Source: Sanderia malayensis (lineage: Eukaryota > Cnidaria > Scyphozoa > Semaeostomeae > Pelagiidae). From it: a stretch of DNA of 64,000 nt. Made by a program: the position numbers and the translations under genes. Shown here piece after piece: positions 24,958 to 35,872 of the stretch; the first letter of the stretch is position 1; every line of letters begins with the position of its first letter. Under the pieces are notes generated by a model. The model did no database searches and had not been told where the DNA came from. It saw nothing but the letters and a program-made list of their open reading frames with translations. The stretch spans positions 4,960,001-5,024,000 of the forward strand of contig RQOL01000876.1 of NCBI GenBank assembly GCA_013076295.1, written 5' to 3'.

Positions 24958-26268
24958 TTATGAGCTCAACTCTAGAAGGCCAGATAGACCCATCATCCTG
25001 AAGTATATGTTGCACACATGATTTTCTTTGAAATTCTCTATGGCAGAAAATGTCAGGTTCCCTGCTCCAAAGAGATATTCATTATCAAGGCATAAATCAA
25101 CAGATGCAATTTCTGGGTCAAACAGAATATTGTCACTTCCTTGAATGTCTAATAACATCAATTTCTCATTGGAAATAAAATATGAAAAATGAACGAGGCA
25201 CTCTGCCTTCTGGCACAACTCACTTTCCATATCACCGCAAACTAAACCATTGTTGTTTATGTGTTTCTGGAAATCGGCATTGAGAAACTTTTCCATTGTA
25301 AAAATTTCTCCACTCTCCAATTTTCCTAAATAGCTGCTTGTATACTCAAATGTGCTACCAAAGGCTTCAATATCAGAACCTTTCTTTTGGAACCTTTCAG
25401 CAATATTCTTTGCCAAAGCATGCATTTGAACTGCTTTCTTTGTGTGTTGTTCTATTGTCTGTCCCAAATCTTCAATGCACTTCAATGTACCTGGGAGATA
25501 TTTTTTGACAACCCATTCGTTGTCACCAAAACCAGCAGTGGCAATCTTGGCCTTGAATACCTCTCGGAAGCCTCCCCTTGCAAATGAAGTGTCTTGTACT
25601 GATAACTCAATTGGCCTTGGTGCAGTCCATGCCATGCTGCTTACATTGAAAGACCATATGCTTGCTGTCTTGTTGCTATCATGGACAACTTTACCAAGCT
25701 TCATCATTGCTGTAACTGATAAACTCACAGGGCAAACCTTTTTTGAGGGTGGCATGCCTGAGGTGGTTACTGTTGAATTCATTTCCCAACTGGTTTCTGG
25801 AGTCTTTCGGGCTTGCTGCTCTGGTCTTTTCTTCAGAATATTTGCCGTAGGTAGCTTCTGTGGTAACGATGAAAGCGAGAAAGAACAATCAGCAATTGAT
25901 TTGCTCTTGACGAATCTGACATGAATCAATTTTAAGTTTGGTACTTGCGCTAAAGTTTTGCAAGAAGGCCCTTGCTCTCCAGCGAGAACATCGCATTCAA
26001 CTTCCCGATCTAAAGTGGATGAAAAATGTTCTTCGCAAGCTCTTTTGATGCCTTCTAACGTCAGATCACCATGAGGATAAGATACGAATTCCCGTGGCCC
26101 AATCCGTGAAAACTTTTGCGCTTTGCCAGAAACATCTGAGCTAAGACGTTGCACAGTTATAGAATCGACAAGCTCTCTTTTAGCGGACTTGACAGTACCT
26201 TTTCTTTTATTTACTTCTCTTTTAGCTTTCACTTTCTGCTCAAAATCTTTCCACCTCGCTTCGGCCAT
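24958..26268 (-). CDS. Alpha-kinase family protein, transposon cargo
   Basis: A single uninterrupted 436-codon frame starting MAEARWKDFEQKV. Open reading continues about 10 codons upstream without another ATG. The C-terminal half (about residues 225-425) is an alpha-kinase catalytic domain, the atypical Ser/Thr kinase fold of eEF2 kinase, myosin heavy chain kinases and TRPM6/7. Visible motifs: a nucleotide-loop-like FARGGFREVFKAK, the lysine segment WVVKKYL, TMEKFLNADFQKHINNNG, CLVHFSYFISNEKLMLLDIQG with the acidic catalytic region, ILFDPEIAS, and FGAGNLTFSAIENFKENHVC, matching the conserved zinc-binding Cys/His end. The N-terminal 200 residues are basic and Lys-rich with no recognised domain. 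No frameshift or stop is seen, so the gene looks intact. Its role in the element is unknown. Confidence 0.88.
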   Translation of the reverse strand: MAEARWKDFEQKVKAKREVNKRKGTVKSAKRELVDSITVQRLSSDVSGKAQKFSRIGPREFVSYPHGDLTLEGIKRACEEHFSSTLDREVECDVLAGEQGPSCKTLAQVPNLKLIHVRFVKSKSIADCSFSLSSLPQKLPTANILKKRPEQQARKTPETSWEMNSTVTTSGMPPSKKVCPVSLSVTAMMKLGKVVHDSNKTASIWSFNVSSMAWTAPRPIELSVQDTSFARGGFREVFKAKIATAGFGDNEWVVKKYLPGTLKCIEDLGQTIEQHTKKAVQMHALAKNIAERFQKKGSDIEAFGSTFEYTSSYLGKLESGEIFTMEKFLNADFQKHINNNGLVCGDMESELCQKAECLVHFSYFISNEKLMLLDIQGSDNILFDPEIASVDLCLDNEYLFGAGNLTFSAIENFKENHVCNIYFRMMGLSGLLELSS

Positions 26269-26282
26269 ATTTCCAAACAATT

Positions 26283-26593
26283 TCCCGCCAAATACCAACC
26301 TCTTTTTAATGACAAAAGCGCAAAGGATTATGGTATACTGTGGCAGTTCTGGGCTCGTGGTGAAATTTTTTTTGATTATTTTTTAAAATTTTTGGGATTC
26401 GTAAATAGTTTTTTGAACCGAAAATAAAAGCAAAATTTAAAAAAAAAAAACCAAATGAAAAATTTTTTAAAATAAATTTAATATAAATGAAATTAAAATT
26501 TTTTATTGTAATAAAAAAAAAAAACTATTACCTAAGTTATTTTTTTTTTAATTTATAGCAAAAATTCCTTATGGCAGCTATGGGCCACCATAG
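26283..26593 (-). repeat. Right long terminal inverted repeat
   Basis: Inverse complement of the left repeat, ending CCACCATAG. It starts about 15 bp from the kinase ATG, so it should carry the kinase promoter and leader. Confidence 0.9.
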
Positions 26594-28961
26594 ACATCAC
26601 CGAGAGGTCAGGAAACCGGAGCTCCTCAATGCACCGTCACGAAACACTTGAGCACTGAACATCTTGGACTGTGTTGTGTGTGAATCAATCATCAGAAATT
26701 GTTCAATACCATTGTTCTCTCTCAGAGACGCAGTTGGTATACTGCAGAATCGGGAGAATTTATTGGCTTGCTTTCTGTTGTGGTCTGTGGTGCTGAACTG
26801 CTGGAATTAATATTGGAGGGACTCCCAATCACGATTTTGTGGTATAAGCGGTATAAGCATTCGTCAGAGTTATGCGAAATTGTATTTCAAGAACGTGTAG
26901 CAATTGATAACTGGAAATTCAACACTTGGTTATCGTTCTTTTCCAACGAGAAACAGCACGAAGAGGGATAAATACCAACGGGGTAAAATTTATTTTGATT
27001 TCCGCTTTTCAGAAAAAGAAGGCAATTATATTATTCTTGGCACTTAAAGGAATACAATACAGAATACCATACGCAGTGTCTTAATTGGAGTGAAATTAAC
27101 CATTGTCTGATATTCTTGGGATTTTCTTTTCAATCCATAAAGGGGTGGCGAGTGAGAGTAATAATTATATACTATACATACTATAAAACATTTACTTTAT
27201 TAGTTTATTATATATATTTATTTTATTAAAAATGTTTGAAATTTCACTGCAAAAAGCTTCTGGTAATTTAAGCCATCTCACAAGTTTTGGGTTTTCACTG
27301 ACAAAACGACGGTATTTTCTTTTAAATCAAAGCTAGAAGTTAAATTAGTGCTAAGAAAACAGCTTATTGTTTCTCATTGTTTTTGAAAAACGTTCCACGA
27401 ACAGATAAATTATTCACCGAAACTTATAAATATATAAAATGTTGAACCAAGAATTCGCAGCCAAAAACATAACATTCACAGAAAGAGAAAATAACACATG
27501 AGCATTTATGACCTGTGGAAAGAACATTTTGAACAGGTTGTTATATTATAAATTACTCATGACTTTAGAGAGATTGATGCGAAGTCCTATTTAAACATTG
27601 GACATTTCCCTATAACAAACAATCCAATGACAAATTGAATAACCTCGAGTGGCCCTTTCCGTCCTCTCATAAAACTCTTTCGAATACAAAAGATGTCGTT
27701 TTGCTTCATTCCCAACCAAGAGGACATTTACCAGGTTTGTTGACAATTCAATCCTGTTTCCAAAAGTCGGTGTCCTCCCTGTCTCAATATCACTATGTAT
27801 GCCCGGGGCTCCCGTCAATGGTTCAATAAGAACTGCTCAAGATCAAACCCGATCAAACAAGAATAAAAACAAATAAAATTAATGCTTCTCCATTCATGCG
27901 GATATGAACAATTTTCTGACGCAGTTCCACTGTCAAATATTAAAAATATGAGCATGGATTTATTAGAACGTGACCTAGACACAACAACAAATACACAATG
28001 GCAGCATAGGACATTGGGGCATCTCTTCTTAAAATCATAATTAATAGTAAATAATGAGCTGATTAATATCAGGCTTTGATGAAACTACGATGTTTTTATG
28101 AAATGGGCTGGACATCTCAAGGTTCGTTTATCTTTGTTCAGTTATGAATGGAAAAACAGAGTTCGAGCCCATCAACCGGACGTGGTTCGATTCCAACGGC
28201 CAGACTCATTTTTGTTATTTCAATCTGTGTAACATTGGATATAAAAGCGAATGTTTACATTTCAGATAAATACGAAATATCTTACCAATCAACTAGTTTA
28301 CAAACTTCTTAAAGCATGATCTCTAGAGTTGAGGCCCGTTCAAACACTTCCTATTCAACAACACACAAATGCGTCTAGCTTTGCGCAAGCTTTGAGTCTT
28401 ATGAAAATACAACTTCACTACTTTGAAATTGTATTTGTTGTCGGCGGACAAGTTTCGGTGGAAGAAAGCAGTTTGAATAGGGACATAGTTTCCATTGTTC
28501 AACTCATCTTTTGTCTGGGAAAAATTCAATTTATTACATAGATGAGATACGGCTCAGCCTTTTTTCATTATTTCTAAGCAGTCAATTCAACGAAACAAAA
28601 AGGGCTTTTTAGCGCGCGGCAACATGGCGCACGTGACACTGTGATTTTGTTTATAAGCTGACCTCTCCTTTTTTCTGCAGAGCGCTGCAGAAGAGCATTC
28701 GCGGCAGATGAAAAGAGAAAACAAGAAGCAAACCACTCGTCGATTTTGCAAATAAATAACAAACGATAGACTGCACGGGGATCATTAAGGAAGAAGTTTA
28801 TGTCTCTACTATACCAAGCTTTCGCAAAGACGCGCATTGAATGAAAAACATTTCATCGACAAGAACCTGTACATATACACGATGGACATAGTGGCCTTGA
28901 ATGTTTATTATAGATTGATTGTTGGTTGAGAAAATACAGTCCTAGGAATCGTAGGAAAATT
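26594..28961. other. Intergenic region, transposon to ankyrin gene
   Basis: About 2.4 kb, AT-rich. One orphan minus-strand coding-like frame at 27591-27830 (see separate entry). GTTCGATTCC near 28184 is an isolated B-box-like match. 28570-28961 is more GC-rich and probably holds the promoter and leader of the ankyrin gene. Confidence 0.5.
27591..27830 (-). pseudogene. Orphan coding-like stretch
   Basis: About 80 codons in one frame after a possible acceptor, ending in a stop at 27591. The translation looks protein-like (GNRIELSTNLVNVLLVGNEA; RHLLYSKEFYERTERATRGY). No ATG, no recognised family and no partner exon found. Confidence 0.25.
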
Positions 28962-31900
28962 ATGGTTCAGCAATCGGCTGAGCCGAATGAATCTCGTGCA
29001 ATAACAAAGACGAAAATATTCCGCAAACAGCAGAATAGAAACAATAATATGGATCTGGGCGGGATGTTGAGAAAAACTGGCTTGTTTGGAAGGATGGTGC
29101 GGCGATTTTCGCAGTCTGAGCAAGACATATCGAAACTGCATCATATCGACAACGCGAAACCAGCTTCGAACGGCACAGAGAGAAACTCCAGATCAACCTC
29201 AAGTGTCGACGACAGCTGCATGGTGAATAGAAAATCGAATAATAGAAAAAAGAAAAGGATGAGCACATTACAGTGTCACGGTGATAGCAATGCAGAGCTG
29301 AACGAAACAACAAGAACCGACGAGGCCTATTGTAATGAGGATAGACTCGAGTGTTCTGATATTGACTTGCGATTCAGCAACAGACAAGGAGGAGCAGGAA
29401 GAGAGTGTACAGCTAAGAATTATTATGTTGATGATGTTGGTCCACACCAACAGCAGAGATGTGTACAAGGCCAAGTGAAAGCGACACGGAGAGAGGAATG
29501 CCTTGACATGAGCGAGAAAGACGACGATGAAGATAGTGTTTTCGAAAGTTTTAATAGGAATAAATTATTGACAAGAATACCGCAAAGTGGAGTGATTAAT
29601 CCAGACACGGTTGAGAATCGCTCTGATACGACGACTGTAAAATCGGTAAAAGAGAGGGTCGGAGGAGATGCATTGCTGAGGCAATTTAACGAACGGCATC
29701 AATTGCTGGGTCGACGTTTAACGCACCAGTGTGGTTCAATTCCAGCAGCAGTAACTGATACAAGGACTATTGAGCAACAGTCGAACGTTGCTCTGATGGA
29801 AGAAGCCGATGGTTCTAGGAATAAAATAATAACGGGAGAAATTAAGGCCAACTGCACGAATAACAATGTCATTGACCAAGAGCAGGATAATTTTGAGATG
29901 CTGAAAACAAGTGGCGATCGTCGTTGGAGTGCAAGATCAATGGGCAGTGAAAGCGAATGGGATAATATTTATGGTGTGGATGAAAAGAGCCAGTTGGAAT
30001 ATCAGGAATTTTCGTCGGACAATAATAACGTGTGTAGCAAAATAATTGCCGAGAAAATGATGGATAGAGAATCGACTGAAGCAAAGAACGAAGATGATGC
30101 CCAGGATAAATTCGTAGATTTTAAAGTTGTGGAATCGAAATCGGGGATTATTAGAGATGATAATACCCCATTCCACATTACTGATAATGGGGTTGTTACT
30201 CAGTTGTCTTGTTCTGTGGATGTCAAAAAGGAACGGGTGAAAAAAACCAACGGATTGGGTAGAAGATTTCGTACGAGAGCCATTTCGTGGATAAAAGAAA
30301 AGACTGCAAGTGGATCACAGGAGAATATTGCAGAGAGTTTTCAACCATCACCAACGGAGTCGCATCCTGCAACAATGAAACGGTGGGATGTACGGAGAGG
30401 ATCCGCACCGGCGTCGTTGAGCATTCAAGCGGGTGAAAAATCGCGGTTGGAAGACTTGTATCGTCGCGAAATTACGGCCAGTAAAGAGCGGTCAAATTCA
30501 CTGAAAAGCGCGTTGAAGCGGCGCTCGTCTTCGGATACGGGCGGAGCTTCGCTACTGAGGGTGCGGTTTGATTTGAGGGAGCGGGATTCTTCGCAAAATG
30601 ACGCGCGGAACTCAAATACGACGTCGGAAGATGGAAAGGTGGTAAGTAAAGACAATGATACAGCGGATGCGAAGGTTAAAAGTTGGGCAACATGTGCTAC
30701 AACAGGTGGAGAAAACGTGGACAACAGTGCTACAAAGGTGTCGAAAAAGAAATGGAAGTACGTGATGAGAAAATTCAAGATAACGCAGCCGTTGGAAGAT
30801 TTTGGGTCATTTGATAATAAACTTAAAAGAAATAATGATTGCCATAAAACTTTAAATACGAGAAGACCACAAAATACGGTTTCAGGACTAGATCTGGCGA
30901 CTTCGATAAATCCAGCATGTAAACAAAATGATGTAACACATGCGAAATATGGCGTCGAGGAAGATATGAATGAATTCAAGAAAGAAAAGCAGGAAGATGA
31001 AGAAGATGAGACCCAAGCCGTTTTCTTAAATGCAACGTAAGTTAATTTTCTTTTATTATTCACAAAACAACGTTGACTGGGCCTACAGCGAATACCCGAC
31101 ACAAAATCTTTAGTAGGTCTCTAAGATTTATTCGAATTGCAACTTGGTAAATATTTCTTGTGCACAAAATAGTTTTCTTGCTGTTGGTCCCTTTCCAAAT
31201 AACTTTGGCTTAGGCCCGGTCAAAGCACGTAAAACAGCAGATGTATGTGCACAAAAGCATAGCTAATTCCAAACATTTAAACATTGAATATGAATTGAAA
31301 ATGTCAAACCAGTGTCAGGATTAATGATAAAACACCCACCTGCTTGGAATTTAAAAAATAATACCCTCTTTATTCGAATGTAACAAACGTCCTCCGCAAT
31401 TTAACCTCTCAGAAAATGTATCGACTGTGTGGATAAGCAAACTGGGCGTGGAAATTACAAGAGTCTGACTGAGTTTTAAGTTTTTATACCCAAAGTTATT
31501 GAAAAGTGTTACTGAATAAAGAAATTTAACTTTGCTTTTAAGCCAGCGCGATTTTGATTGGCTAGCCCCGCCCCAAGGGAGATAAACTTTCTCGAAGTTC
31601 GCATTTTCAAGTATTTCAGTGTCTGACCACGTAAATTTACTTAGCAATTATCGAGTGTGCAGTCCATCAAATTTACTGCAGTATGGACTAATGGCAAATA
31701 GAGTAAAATTTAATAGAATTCAAAAGACTAACTTATTACACTTTTTTTTTTAATAAGCAACCGCTCAATAAGCAACTAGGGCTGGATTGACCCTAACATT
31801 AAGCAACTCGAGGGCTCAATTGAATTACTGTTAGCAACTAAGAATTCAAACGTCATTTATTTTAAAATGCTAAAACTGGACACGAATGTTCACTGTGCTG

Positions 31901-32923
31901 TTGAAGTTCTTGACTAACATGTTTACACTTACTGTCTCTTAAGTCTTGTGTTACTTACTAGTTGATTGGTAAGATATTTCGTATTTAAGCAACTTTTAAG
32001 CAACTTTGAGGACTAAAATATCCAAAATTTTAAGCAACTTTCAGGGCTGGACGAAAGTCTAGTTGCTTATTAAAAAAAAAAAAGTGTATTTTGAAAAATA
32101 AAATGCCGACGAAATGCCTAGCGGATAAACAAAGTGAGGCATGTGTATCTAAACCATAATTAAAATCCTTGGCACTTAAATACTCCTAAACAACACATTT
32201 GCGAATTTAAACTCGAGTGTTTTCACGAATTCTGAATGACCTCATGAAGATAACATTTGATTCACTGCAACGTGGATTAATTTGCGAAAATCCTTCGTTA
32301 ATCCAGCGATCATTTTTGTCAAAATTTGATGAAAGTAGCTAGGTCTCCAGCAACGAAAAACGTTTTGCCTTATTTCATTGTTTCAGTTGAGCTTTTTACT
32401 ACCCTTCCAAAATATTACGTTTTAGCCATAATTACCCCAAACATAACATCCACATTAATTGTGCCCCTTACAACACGAGACCATAAACCAATAACAGACC
32501 TTCCATTAAAGAATATTAAGGTTAAAGCTTACTATTAAATTACTATCAAATAACCATGGATAGGCTAATATAGATATATGTTACAGAATAACACTTTCTA
32601 TTTCGTATTTCAGGCCTAGCGGTCCTTACTGGTCGGAGATGGCTCCGAGCACAGAGAAAGATGGCTCATCAATACCGCTACTACATGTTGCATCAGCAGA
32701 AGGCGATAAGAGGCTTCTGAAAACATTGATAGGCATTGGAGTCGACGTGGATGAGAAAGACAGCAAAGGTTGGCCTGCCATTCACTATGCTATAAACCAA
32801 GGTCATTTTGAATGTGCAGCAATGCTACTCGACAATGGTGTCAACTTAAACCGCTACACGAATAGCGTTATCAAAGAGTATTGTAAGACAGTTCGAAGCT
32901 TAATGATTAAACAACAAAGGTAA
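28962..32923 (+). CDS. Disordered protein with C-terminal ankyrin repeats
   Basis: Exons 28962-31036 and 32614-32923 join in phase (AAT GCA AC|G CCT) to 794 residues. The first exon encodes about 690 mostly polar residues, rich in Ser, Asn, Lys, Asp and Glu, with little predicted fold. It has basic patches (GRRFRTRAISWIKEK; KKKWKYVMRKFKI) and RVRFD at residue 533, which fits the RVxF docking motif for protein phosphatase 1. The second exon supplies about two ankyrin repeats (PLLHVASAEGDKRLLKTLI; DSKGWPAIHYAINQGHFECA). The RVxF-plus-ankyrin pattern recalls PP1 regulatory subunits, but the order and spacing differ from MYPT proteins, so that is only a suggestion. The start is the first in-frame ATG (MVQQSAEPNE); the frame upstream lacks one. 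The intron holds an inverted-repeat element and a related inverted copy follows the gene. Confidence 0.85.
31739..32086 (+). mobile_element. CAC-ended MITE with AATAAGCAACC ends, copy A
   Basis: A 348 bp element in the ankyrin-gene intron, flanked by TA. It begins CAC, a T run and AATAAGCAACC, and ends in the inverse GTTGCTTATT, an A run and GTG. AAGCAACTTT repeats several times inside. Copy B at 33458 is in the opposite orientation. Confidence 0.85.
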
Positions 32924-33457
32924 ATTAATGTCCCTTGACTTGACTGGTTCCTAACGGGGACAATTCTTCAAACTCGATAAAACCCAATAATAATTGAAAC
33001 TTTTTGTAGTATAACATTTTATCGATCCTCCAGGGTACAAGATTTAACTAAATTTATTCTTACATAAGAAAGTGTGTATTATACATGGTTGCATGAAGTG
33101 TACTTAGATATAGAAAAATATGATTACGCAAATATTACTGTTGTATCATCAGAGATTGGGAATTACGTAAAAATATTATTTATTGCTGATATTGTACTAT
33201 GATATTATGATAATATTTGAGTGTATTGCTTACAAACTGTTGAAGATGCCCGCTTTTGTAAGAAACTAGAAGTAAGATGCCCAAGATCCAGGTTCTGAAA
33301 TTTTAGAATCTGAAAATAGGAAACAACTTAAGAAACTTTTAGTACTATAGTGCTTATGCAAGTTTTTGTCATAAAAACGAGTAATAGGTTCGTTTCATGG
33401 CATCACCTCTTGGAAAACTCAGTATAGCCATTCATCAGTCAAAAATAAAGGAAAATA

Positions 33458-33833
33458 CACTTTTTTTTTAATAAGCAATTAGACTTTGGTCCAGCCCTGA
33501 AAGTTGCTTAAAATTTTGGATATTTTAGCCCTCAAAGTTGCTTAAAAGTTGCTTAAATTTTTTAAGCAACTTTGTCCCCAGGGTACCACCCCTAAGTTTG
33601 GGTCAAAATCATCAACTGTAACGCCTACAACAAGAGACAGTAAGTGTAAACATGTTAGTCAAGAACTTCAACAGCACAGTGAACATTCGTGCCCAGTTTT
33701 AGCATTTTAAAATAAATGGCGTTTGAATTCTTAGTTGCTAACAGTAATTCAATTGAGCCCTCGAGTTGCTTAATGTTAGGGCCAATCCAGCCCTAGTTGC
33801 TTATTGAGCGGTTGCTTATTAAAAAAAAAAGTG
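33458..33833 (-). mobile_element. CAC-ended MITE with AATAAGCAACC ends, copy B
   Basis: A 376 bp near-identical, inverted copy of the element at 31739, also flanked by TA. Its right end (GCTTATTGAGCGGTTGCTTA) is the complement of copy A's left end. Confidence 0.85.
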
Positions 33834-34116
33834 TAGCTAGCTTGTTGCGGAGATCCGCGAGAATTAACTTTTGAAATATTTTTCCTAGGCTGAAAATTGT
33901 CTCAAAATGATTGGAAGGCTCTAATTAGTAGGTTTCGACTACTCAGGAGTCAATTTTCCATCTATTTCAAATTTGGATTTTCAAGATCAGTTGATTCATG
34001 GGGTACACATTTAGGCAGGAGGTACATAGTTTCTCTAAGTAATCATAGCTAATTAATTACATATAACACTTAGATTTGTCGGTAGTAGTGAATACAAACT
34101 AAATAGCACTTCAAAA

Positions 34117-34303
34117 TACCGTATCTCCTCTAATTAGCGCCCACCCTCTTTTAACCACCCCCTCCAATAAGAGCCCACCCTAAAATCAAAAAGTGTGAAT
34201 TAATTCTTATATTTTCACTGTTTTGTTCGAATAGTTTTGCAAAATATTTTTCTAATTTTGCAAGATATTTAATAAGCGCCCGGGCGCTTATTAGAGAAAA
34301 TTC
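34117..34303. mobile_element. CCGTATTTCCTCTAATTA-type element, copy 1
   Basis: Starts TACCGTATCTCCTCTAATTA and shares about 130 bp with 42759-42920. It has an internal palindrome AATAAGCGCCCGGGCGCTTATT. The far end is diverged. Confidence 0.6.
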
Positions 34304-35427
34304 GATGTCTCAAGCTGGAGCAGATGTTGGAGGCGTTCACTTCATTGTCTGAGAAATCGATTTGCAAAAACAACCAATGTCGTTGGGTGAATAAATCGGA
34401 TATTAGTTTGATAACAATTACGAGAAGAAGTCAGCGGTCGATGAGACAAATTTTATCGCTGCTAAAAAGATTCTATGGTAACCAAGATCTTGTGTTGTAA
34501 AGTCTGAATATCTCAATTTGTAAACAAGCGAAACAGGCGTGTGAAAAATCGGAGAATAAATAAATTCAAACGCATTCCACTGTAATGATAATAATTGAAA
34601 TTAATAGGATCTGTAAGCGATGACGAAAAAGGTATAAACATTAGCGTGTTTAGAAAGAAAAATAGCCCCATGCATGGCTCCATTTCCCAGCCTCAGCATA
34701 CGTGTATAAAATTCCTTAACATTAAAGCAATAAACGCCCCCAGCTACAAATACTGTCATAAATATAATAACGTTCATACATTTCCAAGGCCACCGTGACA
34801 TGGGAAGCTGTCAGCGGGGGCGCACCCTATTATGCCCTTTATATTGCCAGAAAACGGCCCAGCTATACATTTTACTCTGTTTAATAAATAAGCAAATGGT
34901 GACATTTTGATATCTATTTAAAAATTTATAAATGTGGATGGAGGTTAAAGAAAACCAATATTTGCGAAATATTGAAGCCCTCCAGGTCCCTTGGTTTCGA
35001 TGGGCCTGATATTTCTACCAGACGTCCCAAGTCCCAGAAGACCGGAAAACAAATAAAAAGAGTTTGTTATTAAAGCTAGACTTTTATTCCATTTCAAACT
35101 TAACGGAAATAGATAATTACATGGACAAATAATGATGACAATAATAACAATAACGATAATAACAATAATATTAACAATATTGAAAATTAAAAAAATGATA
35201 CGACACTGAAAAGCTACGAGTTGTTTGGGAAACAGACGTCCGAGCCTATTGTTTATAAACATGCGCGCGCATGTATATAAGCAATATTATACCGGTATAC
35301 GAGAAAATTGTACAAAACCTTCAGAAAATAGCAGTTTCTAAGAAAATACAGCTGAATATGCACAAAGCAGGATAACAGAAAGCACAAGAAGGAAATTTCT
35401 TGCATGATAATTCAGGGGGCTCAACCC

Positions 35428-35459
35428 AAATGCTGCTCTATGTATATAGAGCAGCATTT
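35428..35459. repeat. Perfect 14 bp hairpin
   Basis: AAATGCTGCTCTAT and its exact inverse complement around a 4 nt loop, about 410 bp past the PLC-gamma stop. TATAGAGCATA-like echoes follow. Confidence 0.55.
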
Positions 35460-35872
35460 AACTCTCTACATACTCTATATAACATATATAGAGCATACAT
35501 ATGACAATCATATATATCATGCACACCTTGGAAAATACAAAAGATATCTAAAACGTCAAAATTCACGCACGTGTTATTCTCGCTTGAAAGTACCCCCGGT
35601 TCAATAGGATAATGACAAAAATCAAGCATTAAAATGGTGAGAATAACGGGGGTAGACCCATGGGCACTTTACTGTTGCAATTGCCCTCTTCGCAATAGCC
35701 CTCCACCCAGGAAGATTAAATTACAAATTCAAAATACGACGCAAAAGCACAGCAACTATTCACCCCCCCCCCCATGTGCTGCGCTTCAATGTTCTCTAAA
35801 ATCGTGCTGCAATAAAATTCCCAACAATAGACGGTAGAGAGTAAAAACAAAAAGGCATACCAGGTCCACTTA

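Larger units (their letters stand above)
22824..26593. mobile_element. 3.77 kb DNA transposon carrying integrase and alpha-kinase
   Basis: The element begins CTATGGTGGCCCATAGCTGC and ends with the exact inverse complement. ACAT occurs immediately outside both ends (22820-22823 and 26594-26597), a 4 bp target-site duplication. The terminal inverted repeats run about 310 bp and differ mainly in homopolymer length. Inside are two convergent genes: an rve-type integrase with introns (+, 23212-24783) and an uninterrupted alpha-kinase frame (-, 24958-26268), 174 bp apart. The inverted repeats reach nearly to both start regions, so each would supply the promoter of one gene. Intact ends and matching duplications indicate recent insertion. 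I do not recognise a named transposon family with this gene pair. Confidence 0.9.
32924..35872. other. Intergenic region, ankyrin gene to PLC-gamma
   Basis: About 2.9 kb between the 3' ends of convergent genes. It holds MITE copy B (33458-33833), a CTCTAATTAGCGCCC-type element (34117-34303), a 14 bp hairpin (35428-35459) and trinucleotide-like ATAATAACA repeats near 35130. No gene is recognised. Confidence 0.6.

Noticed and set aside
22824..26593. Two host genes flanked by chance inverted repeats
   Set aside because: The repeats end at matching points with an identical 4 bp duplication and enclose an integrase, which is the structure of a mobile element.
26699..26971. 90-codon plus-strand frame right of the transposon
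   Set aside because: No ATG, no recognised family, and outside the element boundaries.
28150..28200. B-box-like GGTTCGATTCC as a tRNA gene
   Set aside because: No A-box or cloverleaf at the right distance; isolated motif only.
28574..28837. ATG-started 87-codon minus-strand frame upstream of the ankyrin gene
   Set aside because: Lies in the probable promoter/leader of the plus-strand gene, with no recognisable domain and no splice partner.
30425..31102. 225-codon minus-strand frame opposite the ankyrin-gene first exon
   Set aside because: Antisense shadow of a low-stop, biased coding exon; Ser/Phe/Leu-rich with no family likeness.
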